From contig NZ_BMIG01000003.1 of the NCBI RefSeq assembly GCF_014641715.1, forward strand, positions 1 to 64,000: a DNA stretch of 64,000 nucleotides, read 5' to 3'. The position numbers and the translations under genes are program-made. Shown in pieces: positions 1 to 9,216 of this stretch. The DNA comes from Polaromonas eurypsychrophila. GTDB lineage: Bacteria; Pseudomonadota; Gammaproteobacteria; Burkholderiales; Burkholderiaceae_C. Under the pieces are notes generated by a model that saw only the letters and a list, made by a program, of their open reading frames with translations, was not told where the DNA came from and made no database searches. Every line of letters starts with the position of its first letter. The first letter of the stretch is position 1.

Positions 1-105
1 ACCCAATACTTTCGAGCAACAATCGGCATTCAAACTACCTATCGGCTTGTGCGAAATAACTTGACCAGAACACGTGCTGACTTGGCCCGCTTGAACCCTA
101 GTTAG
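1..105 (+). CDS. C-terminal fragment of an unidentified protein
   Basis: Reading frame 1 is open from the window edge to a TAG at 103-105 and gives 34 residues ending RLNPS. The fragment is basic and polar. The start lies outside the window, so its family cannot be told. It is a plausible gene end only because the frame is open and nothing else explains this stretch; it sits left of the proposed end of the genomic island and would be chromosomal flank. Confidence 0.3.
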   Translation, partial: TQYFRATIGIQTTYRLVRNNLTRTRADLARLNPS

Positions 106-208
106 CTCAGGCCGTTCAGAGGTAAGGCTGGTGCCCATCACGGCTCCCCCCAACTTTACCTCTCAAAAATGGACGGATGTCAAAAGACCAATCTGGGCTC
201 TGTTAAGA

Positions 209-236
209 CGAAAAAGCCCCGATGTACGGGGCTTTC
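209..236 (-). terminator. Rho-independent terminator
   Basis: A 9 bp perfect stem (AAAGCCCCG / CGGGGCTTT, 213-221 and 227-235) with a 5-nt loop is followed on the minus strand by a run of T. It resembles the terminator at 6379-6417 just downstream of tRNA-Ser. It could be the original tRNA terminator, displaced by the inserted element; that is inference. Confidence 0.55.
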
Positions 237-278
237 AAGGCACTCTTCAGATCAATCGAAACTGTCCGGATGCATTTT

Positions 279-296
279 TTGGCGAGGGTGTCATTC
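279..296. other. Candidate remnant of the far attachment site of the island
   Basis: The stretch TTGGCG-AGGGTG-TC-ATTC resembles the tRNA-Ser 3' end at 6451-6471 (TTGGCG-GAG-AGGGTG-GG-ATTC) with a 3-nt deletion and two mismatches. It lies just outside a pair of integrase arm-type repeats, where the second attachment site would be expected. The match is imperfect and short, so this is a suggestion only. Confidence 0.25.
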
Positions 297-353
297 CTAT
301 CATCCCGCTAAACCCTCATGGATGTTAGGTTTTGCCAGGTTCGAACGCCGAAG

Positions 354-372
354 TACCCCCATAAATACCCCC
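354..372. repeat. Arm-type TACCCCC repeat pair, left end of island
   Basis: TACCCCC occurs at 354-360 and 366-372, a 12 bp period. The same word with the same 12 bp period occurs next to the integrase gene at 6318-6324 and 6330-6336, in the same orientation. Paired direct repeats at both ends of an integrative element are typical of arm-type binding sites of tyrosine recombinases. The sequence match is seen directly; the function is inferred. Confidence 0.5.
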
Positions 373-402
373 GGAGAAATTTGCGGGAGCCTCGTCTTGC
401 CT

Positions 403-695
403 CTACACGTAAAGTGCCGGGCCCAGCCCGGCCGCAACAGACATCATGCGGTCGCTCATGTCGCCATACAAAACAAAGTTAGCTGAAAGGGCCACCACGC
501 CGTGTTCTTCAGCCAGCTGCCGGCTTTCAAACCAAGGCGCACTCATGCGTATGCCCAAGGCCTTGGCCTCGTTGCTGCGGGCAATGGCGCAGCCATCATT
601 GTTGGACAGCACTACCACGGGCCGCGTTTAAGCGAAGGCCGAAAGGCTCGCTCGCAGCTCACATAAAAATTATTGCCATCGACCAAAGCCAACAC
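403..695 (-). pseudogene. umuC: umuC remnant (Y-family DNA polymerase V catalytic subunit)
   Basis: The frame starts with GTG at 693-695 (VLALVDGNNFYVSCERAFRP), the Y-family palm start with its metal-binding Asp. A one-base deletion near 627 shifts the frame, after which VVLSNNDGCAIAR and LYGDMSDRMM continue the UmuC family sequence. Homology stops at about GLGP, near 410, where the island end begins, so only about 95 of some 420 residues remain. It follows umuD by 4 bases on the same strand, the usual umuDC order. It is doubly broken and cannot make a polymerase. Confidence 0.85.
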
Positions 696-699
696 GTTA

Positions 700-1137
700 T
701 TACCTGAATCGTTTGATGGTGGCCGTCACCACGCCGCAGATCGTCATCGTCTTCCCGTCTCTGAATAGCATGGGCGGGAAGGTAGGGTTGCCTGAAACCA
801 GCTTGATGATGCCGCCGCGCTTCTATAGCTGCTTCACGGTGAAGTCGCTATTAACTTCGGCCACCACAATGTCGCCATGCTTGGGCGTGAGTGCGCGATT
901 AGCCACCAGTACATCCCCATCGGCCACACCCAAGTCAATCATCGATAGCCCCCGCGGTTGCCACATAAAGGTAGCGGCGGGGTGGGTAATTAACAGCTCA
1001 TTTAGGTCGTGACGCTTAACGGCAAAATCAGCAGCGGGCGAAGGAAAATCAGCAGGTGCGGTGCCTTGCACCCACGGCAGTGACAGGCAGGGGCCTAGGG
1101 CGTAATCGGTTGCGTCTGGCGGTTTAACACTGTGCAT
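700..1137 (-). pseudogene. umuD: umuD with an in-frame stop (SOS mutagenesis S24 peptidase-like subunit)
   Basis: The frame 1137-700 encodes 145 residues of UmuD/MucA type: FPSPAAD after the cleavage region, a catalytic serine in GLSMID and a catalytic lysine in FTVKQL. A TAG codon at 823-825 directly after VKQL interrupts it. The frame then goes on to a normal family C-terminus (GNPTFPPM, CGVVTATIKRFR) and a TAA at 700-702. The usual Ala/Cys-Gly self-cleavage site reads Ala-Asp. A LexA-like palindrome overlaps the start. Intact UmuD forms polymerase V with UmuC; this copy is truncated before its last beta strands and its partner umuC is destroyed. Confidence 0.85.
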
Positions 1138-1148
1138 TCACACAGTGT
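1127..1148. promoter_or_regulatory. LexA-box-like palindrome over the umuD start
   Basis: ACACTGTG (1127-1134) and CACAGTGT (1141-1148) are perfect inverted repeats with a 6-nt centre. They contain CTGT-N8-ACAG (1130-1145), the spacing of the enterobacterial LexA box. The umuD ATG (1135-1137) lies in the centre, so a bound repressor would cover the start codon. SOS control of umuDC is well established in other bacteria; binding here is inferred. Confidence 0.5.
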
Positions 1149-1159
1149 GCTCCCCGGCT

Positions 1160-1375
1160 TTAAATCAGCTCATGAAGGCGTGAAAACTCAAGGCGCGATT
1201 CAACACTGTTTTTCCAGTCAACGAACTCGTCTTGAGATGGCACGGGGCCTTTGCCAGTCTGGTAATGAAGCAGCTTGACGATAAAGTCGCAATAGACAGT
1301 GTCCATCGCAACAAGTCCAACCTGTTCTTTAAAAATGGCTGAGCGCAGGCGTTTTAAGCAGGCAATTGATGGCAT
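1160..1375 (-). CDS. Small hypothetical protein
   Basis: The frame encodes 71 residues from an ATG at 1375, with charged, soluble composition (central LHYQTGKGPVP, C-terminal RLHELI). No family is recognised. It sits 22 bases upstream of umuD on the same strand, inside the decaying island, and no other reading frame competes for the stretch. Its end lies within the region that would carry the umuD promoter. Low to moderate confidence that it is expressed. Confidence 0.4.
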   Translation of the reverse strand: MPSIACLKRLRSAIFKEQVGLVAMDTVYCDFIVKLLHYQTGKGPVPSQDEFVDWKNSVESRLEFSRLHELI

Positions 1376-1476
1376 CTTAAACCCTTGGCAGTTGAGTCTG
1401 TCCCTTTTGCTTCACAACTTTCTTAATGAATTTTATCCATACTGATCGTAAATATTTCGATAAAAAAGGTAAACAG

Positions 1477-2189
1477 ATGTGCAGCTATTTTGAAGCTTTC
1501 ACACAGCGTGAAAGCTACTAAAAGTACTACAAAACTACCCCTCCTGAAACGTTGGAAAAACCAGATATGTGGCCGCGCTACCAAGGCAACTTCATACGCA
1601 CGCCGCCTCCAACAAACCCCAACGACGAAGCGGTGTCCGAGCGTGAGGCCTTGATTTGCCGTTGGGGACTGGTGTCATGGCGGCTGCAACCCACGACTGA
1701 AAAAATCAAGGTAGCGATGGCCTGCTCAACTTTCAACGCGCGTATCGAGAAAAAAACTTCACCTTCGGCCCTGCTTGGCAACACGGCCAGCGCTGTATCG
1801 TCCTGGCAGAAGCGTTCTATGAACCTGACTGGCGTACAGGTAAAGCGGTGGCAACACGCTTTACCAGGGCGGATGGCCAGCCTTCAGGCATTGCAGGCCT
1901 GTGGGACGTGTGGACAGAACCAGGCAAGCCGCCGCTGCTGAGCTTCACCATGCTGACGAGGAACGCCGCCGACCATGCGCTGCTGAAAAGTTACCACCGG
2001 GCGGAAGACGAAAAACGCATCATCGTGATCCTGCCGGAAAGCCGTTATGCGGACTGGCTAGACGCCCCGCCTGAACAGACCCAGGATTTCATTCGGCACT
2101 TCCCGGCCGACAACCTGGTGGCCACACCGATGCCACCAAAGAAGCCACAAGTGAACGCACAAAAACAACTCTTGCCAGGCGGTGACTAG
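1477..2189 (+). pseudogene. Broken SRAP/YedK-family gene (abasic-site DNA-protein crosslink protein)
   Basis: The start ATG-TGC (1477-1482) gives the invariant Cys2 of SRAP proteins, with AAGG about 6 bases upstream. Codon 15 is TAA (1519-1521). The same frame then encodes CRWGLVSW and FNARIE, with the conserved Asn. A frameshift near 1785-1792 moves to a frame giving CIVLAEAFYEPDW (conserved Glu) and SYHRAEDEKRIIVIL (conserved His region), to a stop at 2187-2189. SRAP proteins (HMCES/YedK) crosslink to abasic sites in single-stranded DNA and are often SOS-linked, which fits the umuDC neighbours. Two lesions disable it, although the catalytic residues remain readable. Confidence 0.8.
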
Positions 2190-2210
2190 GAATACTTTCG
2201 GCGGCAGCAC

Positions 2211-2795
2211 CTACATCAAGAGCCTCGCTGCAAACTGGGCAAACTCATTCTCTCTGCGCTCTTCGCAGTCCAGTAATACCTCTATCAATCGAGCATAAGT
2301 TCCCCGCCTCATCCCTTTTGGTCGCTGCCAATGCTGAACAAGGCGCGATTCAATCTTCGACTGCTTGCGCCATAGCCGGTCCAACAAATCGCAAGACTGA
2401 CTTGCATAGGCTACCTTTTGGCAGCGCCTGCAGGCAAAGCGCCCGGCGCGCATGTACAGCACACCCGCGCGCCGCTGGCAGACGGGGCAAACAAACCAGG
2501 GCCGGGACTTCCCGTAATTGCAGGCCGTGTGCGCAAGCTGGATAGTTTGGCTCCCGTCGCGCCGCTGATCGTCACTGCCCACCATGTATTGCAGTCTCAG
2601 GGAATCAACCCCATGCACCAATACCCCAATGTTGCCCGTAGGTTCATCGCCACGGTGCCAGCTCCAGGTGAATGAGCGCCCGGTGTGTAGAAAGCCGCCG
2701 CGATGCCATCGGCCAATATCTACCCGCTGCAGATGTTCTGCCTTGACCTTGTAGCTGGGCCTGCCAGCGCCGTACCTCATGCCGCCTCTACTCAT
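2211..2795 (-). CDS. Zinc-ribbon hypothetical protein
   Basis: The frame encodes 194 residues. The N-terminus is Gly/Arg-rich (GGMRYGAGRPSY), and the central part has a treble-clef or zinc-ribbon pattern: CPVC at about residues 103-106 and CRRC about 20 residues later in FACRRCQKVAYASQ. The C-terminal third is helical and basic. Similar zinc-ribbon proteins of unknown function are common in proteobacterial islands. A DNA- or RNA-binding role is only suggested by the metal-binding pattern and basic charge. It shows no lesions, unlike its SRAP neighbour, with which it is convergent. Confidence 0.6.
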   Translation of the reverse strand: MSRGGMRYGAGRPSYKVKAEHLQRVDIGRWHRGGFLHTGRSFTWSWHRGDEPTGNIGVLVHGVDSLRLQYMVGSDDQRRDGSQTIQLAHTACNYGKSRPWFVCPVCQRRAGVLYMRAGRFACRRCQKVAYASQSCDLLDRLWRKQSKIESRLVQHWQRPKGMRRGTYARLIEVLLDCEERRENEFAQFAARLLM

Positions 2796-2984
2796 TCGCC
2801 GCCTCCACAGAAAACGAAATCAATAGTCCAACTCGCTTTTTTTCAATCAAGTCAAAGGCCGTCAATCCGACCTCCCCGCCTTTTGCCCATGCCTGTATCT
2901 GTGGTTATGAATGCCTGCAATAGATGGTATTTCTAGATACTCCCCGCCTATCGGGTTAGTGCATTGCCTGAAAGTGGCCGGATA

Positions 2985-3034
2985 GCCCCGATGGGCGGGG
3001 CAAAGCCCATTGCCCCATCGCCAGAAATCGGGGC
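2985..3034. other. Strong nested inverted repeat in the gap before the zinc-ribbon gene
   Basis: GCCCCGAT (2985-2992) pairs with ATCGGGGC (3027-3034), and inside them GGGGCAA pairs with TTGCCCC around a 6-nt loop. No T run follows on either strand, so it is not a standard terminator. It may be an attenuating structure, a protein-binding site or a recombination site. The rest of the gap 2796-3037 shows nothing recognisable. Confidence 0.35.
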
Positions 3035-3037
3035 TGT

Positions 3038-3463
3038 TCATACCCTGCCTACCCCGACCTTCGGGTTAAGCGCCGCGAGCCGGTACTGGCCCGTCCGATA
3101 GGTTTTTGGATCAAGGTCTATGCCGTCCGTCACGTCCAGGGCATACCAACCCAGTGCAAACCAGGCCGCGCGGTTAGGCCGCATACCCATGCGGGTTTCA
3201 ATCAACAGCCCCGCGTCCTTGACTTCCGTCAGCGCGCGCGAAACCGTGTCGTGACTTCGCCAGCCCATCGGCTTGAGGTACTTTGCGCAGGCCACCAGCC
3301 GCCCGTTATTGCTGCCCGTGTACTGGCGTGCAATATCAAGCAACAAGGCGCGCGCAGCGTACCCCAAGGCGCGATAGCTAGGGCTGTCAATCACCACATG
3401 CGGTAAGGCCACGTAGCGATCCCCGTCCCGCTTGTCCTTACTGTGCTTGTAGCTCTTGCTCAC
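3038..3463 (-). CDS. Winged-helix/replication-type protein of the island
   Basis: The frame encodes 141 residues from a GTG at 3461-3463 with AAGG 6 bases upstream. A longer version would overlap the upstream gene by about 100 bases, so the GTG is preferred. The sequence YVALPHVVIDSPSYRALGYAARALLLDIARQYTG, read as separate pieces, followed by SHDTVSRALTEVKDAGL, has the pattern of a helix-turn-helix replication or copy-control protein seen in mobile elements. It overlaps the end of the upstream gene by 26 bases, so the four small genes from 4215 down to 3038 look co-transcribed. The exact role is unknown. Confidence 0.55.
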   Translation of the reverse strand: MSKSYKHSKDKRDGDRYVALPHVVIDSPSYRALGYAARALLLDIARQYTGSNNGRLVACAKYLKPMGWRSHDTVSRALTEVKDAGLLIETRMGMRPNRAAWFALGWYALDVTDGIDLDPKTYRTGQYRLAALNPKVGVGRV

Positions 3464-3698
3464 GGCCTGCCTTAATGCGCTTGGCCAGGTAGTCGCGCGC
3501 TGCGTCCAGGCTTTCCAGTGGCTTCCAAAGCCCATAGCGGGTTGCGTAGTAAGGCGTCTGGCCGATTACCTCCGGGTCGCCATTTATCAGCTCTATGCCG
3601 ATCAAGGCGAATTGCGCCGCCAGCGTTGTATAGGCTTTGCGCTCACGCTGCCCGGTGGGCAAGTCCAGGTCGTTGTGTACCGCGTCAGGCGTGTTCAT
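3438..3698 (-). CDS. Small hypothetical island protein
   Basis: The frame encodes 86 residues from the ATG at 3698, which overlaps the stop of the upstream HTH gene by four bases (ATGA), a sign of translational coupling. The middle reads YYATRYGLWKPL and the C-terminus is a charged helix (RDYLAKRIKAGREQE). No family is recognised. Its place between two HTH-type genes of the integrative element suggests a regulatory or replication accessory protein. Confidence 0.5.
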   Translation of the reverse strand: MNTPDAVHNDLDLPTGQRERKAYTTLAAQFALIGIELINGDPEVIGQTPYYATRYGLWKPLESLDAARDYLAKRIKAGREQELQAQ

Positions 3699-3988
3699 TG
3701 CATGCCCTCCCGCGTGTACAAACCAACACGGTGCTTTTCCCCGCCCTCGGTCACGACGGTCTGCCAGTGCGTCACGATGCGGTGCCCGGCCTTGCGTAGC
3801 TGCAATATTCGCGCGGGGCAGTGGTACACGTCCAGGAAGCGCATGGCCTCAAACGTGGTCACGGGAAACCGTGCCAGCGCCTCCAGAAGCCGCGCGCATT
3901 GCGTGTCGGTGGCCGTGCCTTTAAACTCTGCCCTGATAGCTTCCAGGGCCGCTTTCTTTTCGGGGGAGGTGGCCTTATTTTTTTCCAT
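3695..3988 (-). CDS. Helix-turn-helix domain protein
   Basis: The frame encodes 97 residues from the ATG at 3986-3988. A longer frame upstream overlaps the AlpA-like gene and is not favoured. The N-terminal third is lysine-rich and helical (SPEKKAALEAIRAEF). The rest (CARLLEALARFPVTTFEAMRFL and VYHCPARILQLRKAGH, taken as separate segments) matches the winged-helix domain often found in phage and island regulators, in which a basic residue and a wing follow as IVTHWQTV. It is translationally coupled to the next gene. Confidence 0.55.
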   Translation of the reverse strand: MEKNKATSPEKKAALEAIRAEFKGTATDTQCARLLEALARFPVTTFEAMRFLDVYHCPARILQLRKAGHRIVTHWQTVVTEGGEKHRVGLYTREGMQ

Positions 3989-3999
3989 GGCTTGCCCCC

Positions 4000-4215
4000 T
4001 TACTTCACTGCCTGCGCTTTGAGAAAAGCGTCGATGGCGTTGATGTCGAACAGGGTCACTTTTTCCCCAGCCTTCAAGGGCTGCGGGAAACCATGGCGGG
4101 ATTTTGTCCACTGCCACAGGGTTGACCGGGCTATCTGGAAATGCGCGCATGCCGCCTTGGCGCGTGCGTAGTGGGGCTTTTGGTCGGTGCCCGGAACCGT
4201 GCATTTTGATGCCAT
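4000..4215 (-). CDS. AlpA/excisionase-type regulator
   Basis: The frame encodes 71 residues from the ATG at 4213-4215, with AAAGGAC upstream. ACAHFQIARSTLWQW is a MerR/AlpA-like helix-turn-helix, followed by KLFD-type wing residues (KVTLFDINAIDAFL). Small proteins of this kind switch on the integrase or act as recombination directionality factors in P4-like elements. It heads the run of small genes and lies two genes from the integrase, which fits an excision regulator. The choice between AlpA activator and excisionase cannot be made from sequence alone. Confidence 0.65.
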   Translation of the reverse strand: MASKCTVPGTDQKPHYARAKAACAHFQIARSTLWQWTKSRHGFPQPLKAGEKVTLFDINAIDAFLKAQAVK

Positions 4216-4288
4216 TGGATTCGTCCTTTGTTGACCAGCGCCGTAGTGGCTGGCATGGATCGAATCATGTTTGTGCAAGCTGAGAAAG

Positions 4289-4957
4289 TCATTCCCCGTC
4301 TACTGGAAGCCCGTCCGGGTTGCTAGTAGTCAGGGTGTCCGACAGCCACACCTCGCGCATCTGCTTTTCGGTGATGTTTACATCCAGCTCGTTCTTCACA
4401 CGCTTCACATAGTCGCGAGAGAAAGCTGACTTGTTGTGACAATACGCATGGCGATGTTGCCCCCATTCAGATGCAACGAAGTCTCGGGCCGCCACATAGC
4501 GCTCATTTTTCTTTCTACCACCTAAAGCCGCGAAGCTACTCCGCTCAGACTTCCATGCCAAGCCTCCCCATGCTTCAGCGTGTGCATCATTGACGCTGGC
4601 AAAAAGTTGCATAGCTTTGTATGAAACTCCTTCGCTTTCCAGAGTGGAAACTAGCTGGTCGAGTTTCACCAAGCCCCAAGCTGCAAATGCCAGCGGCATC
4701 AGTCCTTCCTCGTAGGGAACATCGCCACCGAAGTCAACTTCGCGCACCGCATCGAGCGCTTCATTAAACAATCGCTGCGCGCCCGCGCTGTCCATGCCCG
4801 ATGTTGCATACCCGACGGCCTCGACCAACGCTGTCGCGTATACCTCGCCAAGAAACTGTAAAAACTCACGGGACTCGATGCTACCGAGGTCACCTTCAAC
4901 TAAATACGGCCTACCACTCAGAGTGCACAACTGGTACTTGTCAAGAATATCAATCAT
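4289..4957 (-). CDS. Hypothetical protein of the island
   Basis: The frame encodes 222 residues and is intact. It is mostly acidic and helical in the first half (REFLQFLGEVYATALVEAVG; DAVREVDFGGDVPYEEG). The second half is basic, with EWGQHRHAYCHNKSAFSR and a C-terminal VNITEKQMREVWL. No family is recognised. The last third resembles the generic cargo proteins that follow integrases in tRNA-targeted islands, but that gives no function. It lies between the integrase and the AlpA-like gene, and its lower-GC patches suggest it arrived with the element. Confidence 0.5.
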   Translation of the reverse strand: MIDILDKYQLCTLSGRPYLVEGDLGSIESREFLQFLGEVYATALVEAVGYATSGMDSAGAQRLFNEALDAVREVDFGGDVPYEEGLMPLAFAAWGLVKLDQLVSTLESEGVSYKAMQLFASVNDAHAEAWGGLAWKSERSSFAALGGRKKNERYVAARDFVASEWGQHRHAYCHNKSAFSRDYVKRVKNELDVNITEKQMREVWLSDTLTTSNPDGLPVDGE

Positions 4958-5050
4958 CCTGCGTCCCCCACGCCCCTGATAAGGAGCCAGTCCAGCCCGT
5001 CAGGGAAACGGGTTTTCGGGGATCAGCCTAGGACTGGCAAAACCGTTAAT

Positions 5051-6265
5051 TCAAGCTGCCTTGCGTTTGAATGTCAGCACCTTGCCTGTGGTGCAGTTCT
5101 CCAGATAGTCGCCCCAATGCTGCATCATCTTTGCGCGCTCCTTGAGATAGGTCGCATGGTTGTAGGCCGCGCTCACTTGGTCACGCTCTTGATGCGCCAA
5201 TTGCAGTTCGATATGGGCATGGTTAAAGCCCATTTCATGCAAAACGGTTGAAGCGATGCCTCTATAGCCATGCCCAGTCATCCTGCCCTTGTAGCCCATG
5301 CGCTCCAGCGCCTTTAGGATGGTGTTGTTGCTCATGGGCTTTTCATGGTCGCGCTCACCGGGGAACAGCAAAGCCCCATGCCCTGAAACCAATTGCAGCG
5401 TTTGCAAAACCGCTACCGCCTGCGATGACAAAGGCACGATATGCGGGGTTTTCATCTTCATACGCTCAGGCGGAATATCCCAGCGCCCGGCCTCCAGGTC
5501 AAATTCAGCCCAGCGCGCGCCTATCAGCTCAGAGGTACGCACAAACGTCAGCGCCATCAACTTCATCGCCAGCCGCGTGACTGGCGCGCCTTGATAGGCT
5601 TCCATGTGGCGTAGCAACTCGGGCAGCTCTTTTGCGTCAAGCCGTGCGTAGTTACCCGCTTTGCGCGATGCCAGGATGTCTGCAGGCTTGATGTCGGTCG
5701 CCGGGTTGCGCTGCGCCAGCCCATGCGCGATGGCATAGCGGAACACCTGCCCGGACGTCTGTAAAGCCCGTTTGGCAATGTCCAGAGCGCCCCGCGCGGC
5801 GATGGCCTTGACCATGGCTACCAGCTCGGGGGCTTGAATGTCGGATATGGGTCTTTTGCCGATGGCCGGGAACACGTCGGCCTTCAAACGCTTATGCACG
5901 TCATCGGCATGGCGGGGGCTTTTGGCGCTGCGCCATTGATCCCACCACAGCAGGGCCACGGTCTGAAACGAGTTTTCGGCTGCGAATTGTTTGGCCAGCT
6001 TTTCAGCCTTGCGCTGCGCCATCGGGTCGCTACCCGTCGCCAGCAGCTTGCGCGCCGCGCCCATCGCCTCCCGCGCCTGTGCCAGCGACACATCCGGGTA
6101 AGAACCCAGGGCCATGACCTTTTCCTTGCCGTCCGCCCGGTACTTCCAGCGCCACAGCTTTGAGCCGCTTTCAGTCACCAACAGGTACATGCCCTTGCCG
6201 TCGCTCAGTTTGGCCGGGCTGGGGCCGGGTTTGGCCTTCTTGATGGCGGTGTCTGTCAGGGGCAT
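5051..6265 (-). CDS. P4-type tyrosine integrase
   Basis: The frame encodes 404 residues from the ATG giving MPLTDTAIKKAKPG. An in-frame start 13 codons upstream is possible, but it falls in the repeat region. The N-terminus is a DUF4102 arm-binding domain, followed by a SAM-like core-binding domain. The catalytic domain carries Arg in TFVRTSEL, the H-x-x-R box in HGYRG, His in LAHQ and the nucleophile Tyr in SAAYNHA. All catalytic residues are present, so it may be active. It ends 5' to TACCCCC repeats and faces away from the tRNA-Ser gene, the standard layout for an island in a tRNA 3' end. Confidence 0.92.
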   Translation of the reverse strand: MPLTDTAIKKAKPGPSPAKLSDGKGMYLLVTESGSKLWRWKYRADGKEKVMALGSYPDVSLAQAREAMGAARKLLATGSDPMAQRKAEKLAKQFAAENSFQTVALLWWDQWRSAKSPRHADDVHKRLKADVFPAIGKRPISDIQAPELVAMVKAIAARGALDIAKRALQTSGQVFRYAIAHGLAQRNPATDIKPADILASRKAGNYARLDAKELPELLRHMEAYQGAPVTRLAMKLMALTFVRTSELIGARWAEFDLEAGRWDIPPERMKMKTPHIVPLSSQAVAVLQTLQLVSGHGALLFPGERDHEKPMSNNTILKALERMGYKGRMTGHGYRGIASTVLHEMGFNHAHIELQLAHQERDQVSAAYNHATYLKERAKMMQHWGDYLENCTTGKVLTFKRKAA

Positions 6266-6295
6266 GGAAGGCTCCAAACGGCCTTTTTTGGAGAA

Positions 6296-6336
6296 TACCC
6301 CCAACTTTTTGAGCCGATACCCCCGAAGATACCCCC
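6296..6336. repeat. Arm-type TACCCCC repeats, integrase end of island
   Basis: TACCCCC occurs at 6296-6302, 6318-6324 and 6330-6336, with a degenerate TACCCCA near 6356. The 12 bp spacing of the last two full copies equals that at 354/366 on the far end of the island. They lie just upstream of the integrase start and may also affect its own expression. Confidence 0.55.
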
Positions 6337-6378
6337 AAACTTACCCGGCTTGCAATACCCCATACCGGACGGCAGAAA

Positions 6379-6417
6379 ACAAAAAAGCCCCGTAAACACT
6401 GGGCTTGCGGGGCTTTT
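6379..6417 (-). terminator. Terminator downstream of tRNA-Ser
   Basis: A 10 bp perfect stem (AAAAGCCCCG 6383-6392 / CGGGGCTTTT 6408-6417) is followed on the minus strand by a T-rich tract (TTTTTTGTTTT). It lies between the tRNA 3' end and the integrase upstream region, and would end serS/tRNA-Ser transcripts before the island. Confidence 0.75.
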
Positions 6418-6451
6418 GGGGGTCTATGTTGGACTACATAAAACCAGTTCT

Positions 6452-6539
<88 letters not shown>

Positions 6540-6563
6540 AGTGTGGAGCCGTTATTCTAACAG

Positions 6564-6653
6564 CCCCACGGTCGCTCATTTCGTGTGGCTCCCCTGCCCC
6601 CGGGGGCGCTGCGCCTGCGGACTGTCAAGCCAGTTCCGCGGCCCCGGCTGAAA
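6564..6653 (+). repeat. R1 dispersed repeat, intergenic copy
   Basis: This unit contains the R1 hallmarks: CCCACG at the left, TTTCGTGT, CCCCCGGGGG, GCGCTGCGCCTGCGG and TTCCGCGGCCCC. It lies between serS and tRNA-Ser. Seven other copies occur in the window. Its core is rich in short palindromes. Confidence 0.75.
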
Positions 6654-6672
6654 ATCAGGAACCAGCGTTCTT

Positions 6673-8120
<1,448 letters not shown>

Positions 8121-8127
8121 AAAGCCA

Positions 8128-9216
8128 TCAGGCGTCGGCGTGCAGGTCGCTGTCCAGCGCCGGGCCGTCCATGCGCAAACCCTTGGGCAAAGGGAACTTG
8201 ATGGTCTCCTCGATGCCTGCCATTTTGCGCACCGACACGGCACCCAGGGCCTTGATACGGTCGATCACCTGCTTGACCAGGATTTCCGGGGCCGACGCGC
8301 CAGCCGTCAGGCCGACCCGGCTTTTGCCCTCAAACCATTCAGGTTTCAGCTCGCTGGCATCGTCCACCATGTAAGACTCGGTGCCCAGCTTGACGGCCAA
8401 CTCGCGCAGGCGGTTGCTGTTGGAGCTGGTCGGGCTGCCGACCACGATCAGGATATCGACCTGCGGGCTCATCACCTTGACGGCGTCTTGCCGGTTCTGC
8501 GTGGCGTAACAGATGTCCTGCTGCTTGGGTTCACGCACATTCGGGAAACGCGCTTTGACGGCGGCGCTGATCTCTGCGGCGTCGTCCACACTCAGCGTGG
8601 TCTGCGTGACCACCGCCAGTTTGTCGGTTTGGGCTGGCTGGATGCGCGCCACGTCGGCGACGTCTTCCACCAGATGGATGCCGCTGTCCAGCTGCCCCAT
8701 GGTGCCTTCGACCTCGGGATGGCCCTTGTGGCCAATCATGATGAATTCGTAGCCTTCCTTGTTGAGCTTGGCCACTTCCACATGCACCTTGGTCACCAGC
8801 GGGCAGGTGGCGTCAAAAATCCGGAAGCCGCGCCGCTCGGCCTCGCGCTCGGTGGCCTTGCTGACACCGTGGGCACTGAACACCAGCGTCGCTCCGGGCG
8901 GCACGTCGCCCAAGTCTTCGATGAAAATCGCGCCCTTGCCTTTCAGCTCGTTGACGACATAGGTGTTGTGCACGATCTCATGGCGCACGTAGATGGGCGC
9001 ACCGAATTTACCGATCGCCCGTTCGACAATTTCGATCGCACGGTCCACGCCGGCGCAAAAGCCGCGCGGCTCGGCCAAAATGATCTCTTGCGGGGATGTG
9101 TTGGCCCCCACGCTTGTCGCTTCGCGTACTACGCTGCCCTCCAGGGGGGCTAATTTTCCTAGGGGCGGCCCGTCGGAAAATTGTCCTTCCGCGCTGCGGT
9201 TTTTAGGATCAGTCAT
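8128..9216 (-). CDS. ispH: 4-hydroxy-3-methylbut-2-enyl diphosphate reductase
   Basis: The frame encodes 362 residues. IspH is the [4Fe-4S] enzyme of the last step of the MEP isoprenoid pathway. The core starts at [18 protein letters not shown] with the first cluster Cys; the other cluster Cys lie in [11 protein letters not shown] and in the C-terminal half. The conserved TQTTLS stretch and [13 protein letters not shown] are present. The N-terminus is odd. About 22 residues (16-38, including [13 protein letters not shown]) are encoded by an R1 repeat in frame, between the initiator region and the conserved core. It overlaps fkpB by four bases (ATGA), the classic fkpB-ispH pairing. Confidence 0.96.
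   Translation of the reverse strand: MTDPKNRSAEGQFSDGPPLGKLAPLEGSVVREATSVGANTSPQEIILAEPRGFCAGVDRAIEIVERAIGKFGAPIYVRHEIVHNTYVVNELKGKGAIFIEDLGDVPPGATLVFSAHGVSKATEREAERRGFRIFDATCPLVTKVHVEVAKLNKEGYEFIMIGHKGHPEVEGTMGQLDSGIHLVEDVADVARIQPAQTDKLAVVTQTTLSVDDAAEISAAVKARFPNVREPKQQDICYATQNRQDAVKVMSPQVDILIVVGSPTSSNSNRLRELAVKLGTESYMVDDASELKPEWFEGKSRVGLTAGASAPEILVKQVIDRIKALGAVSVRKMAGIEETIKFPLPKGLRMDGPALDSDLHADA
9104..9172 (+). repeat. R1 repeat inside ispH
   Basis: CCCCCACGCTTGTCGCTTCG, CGTACT and GCTGCCCTCCAGGGGGGC mark the R1 unit. It is read in the reverse direction by ispH, without stop or frameshift, and adds residues about 16-38. It shares the peptide REATSVG with the copy inside thiC. Confidence 0.8.
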
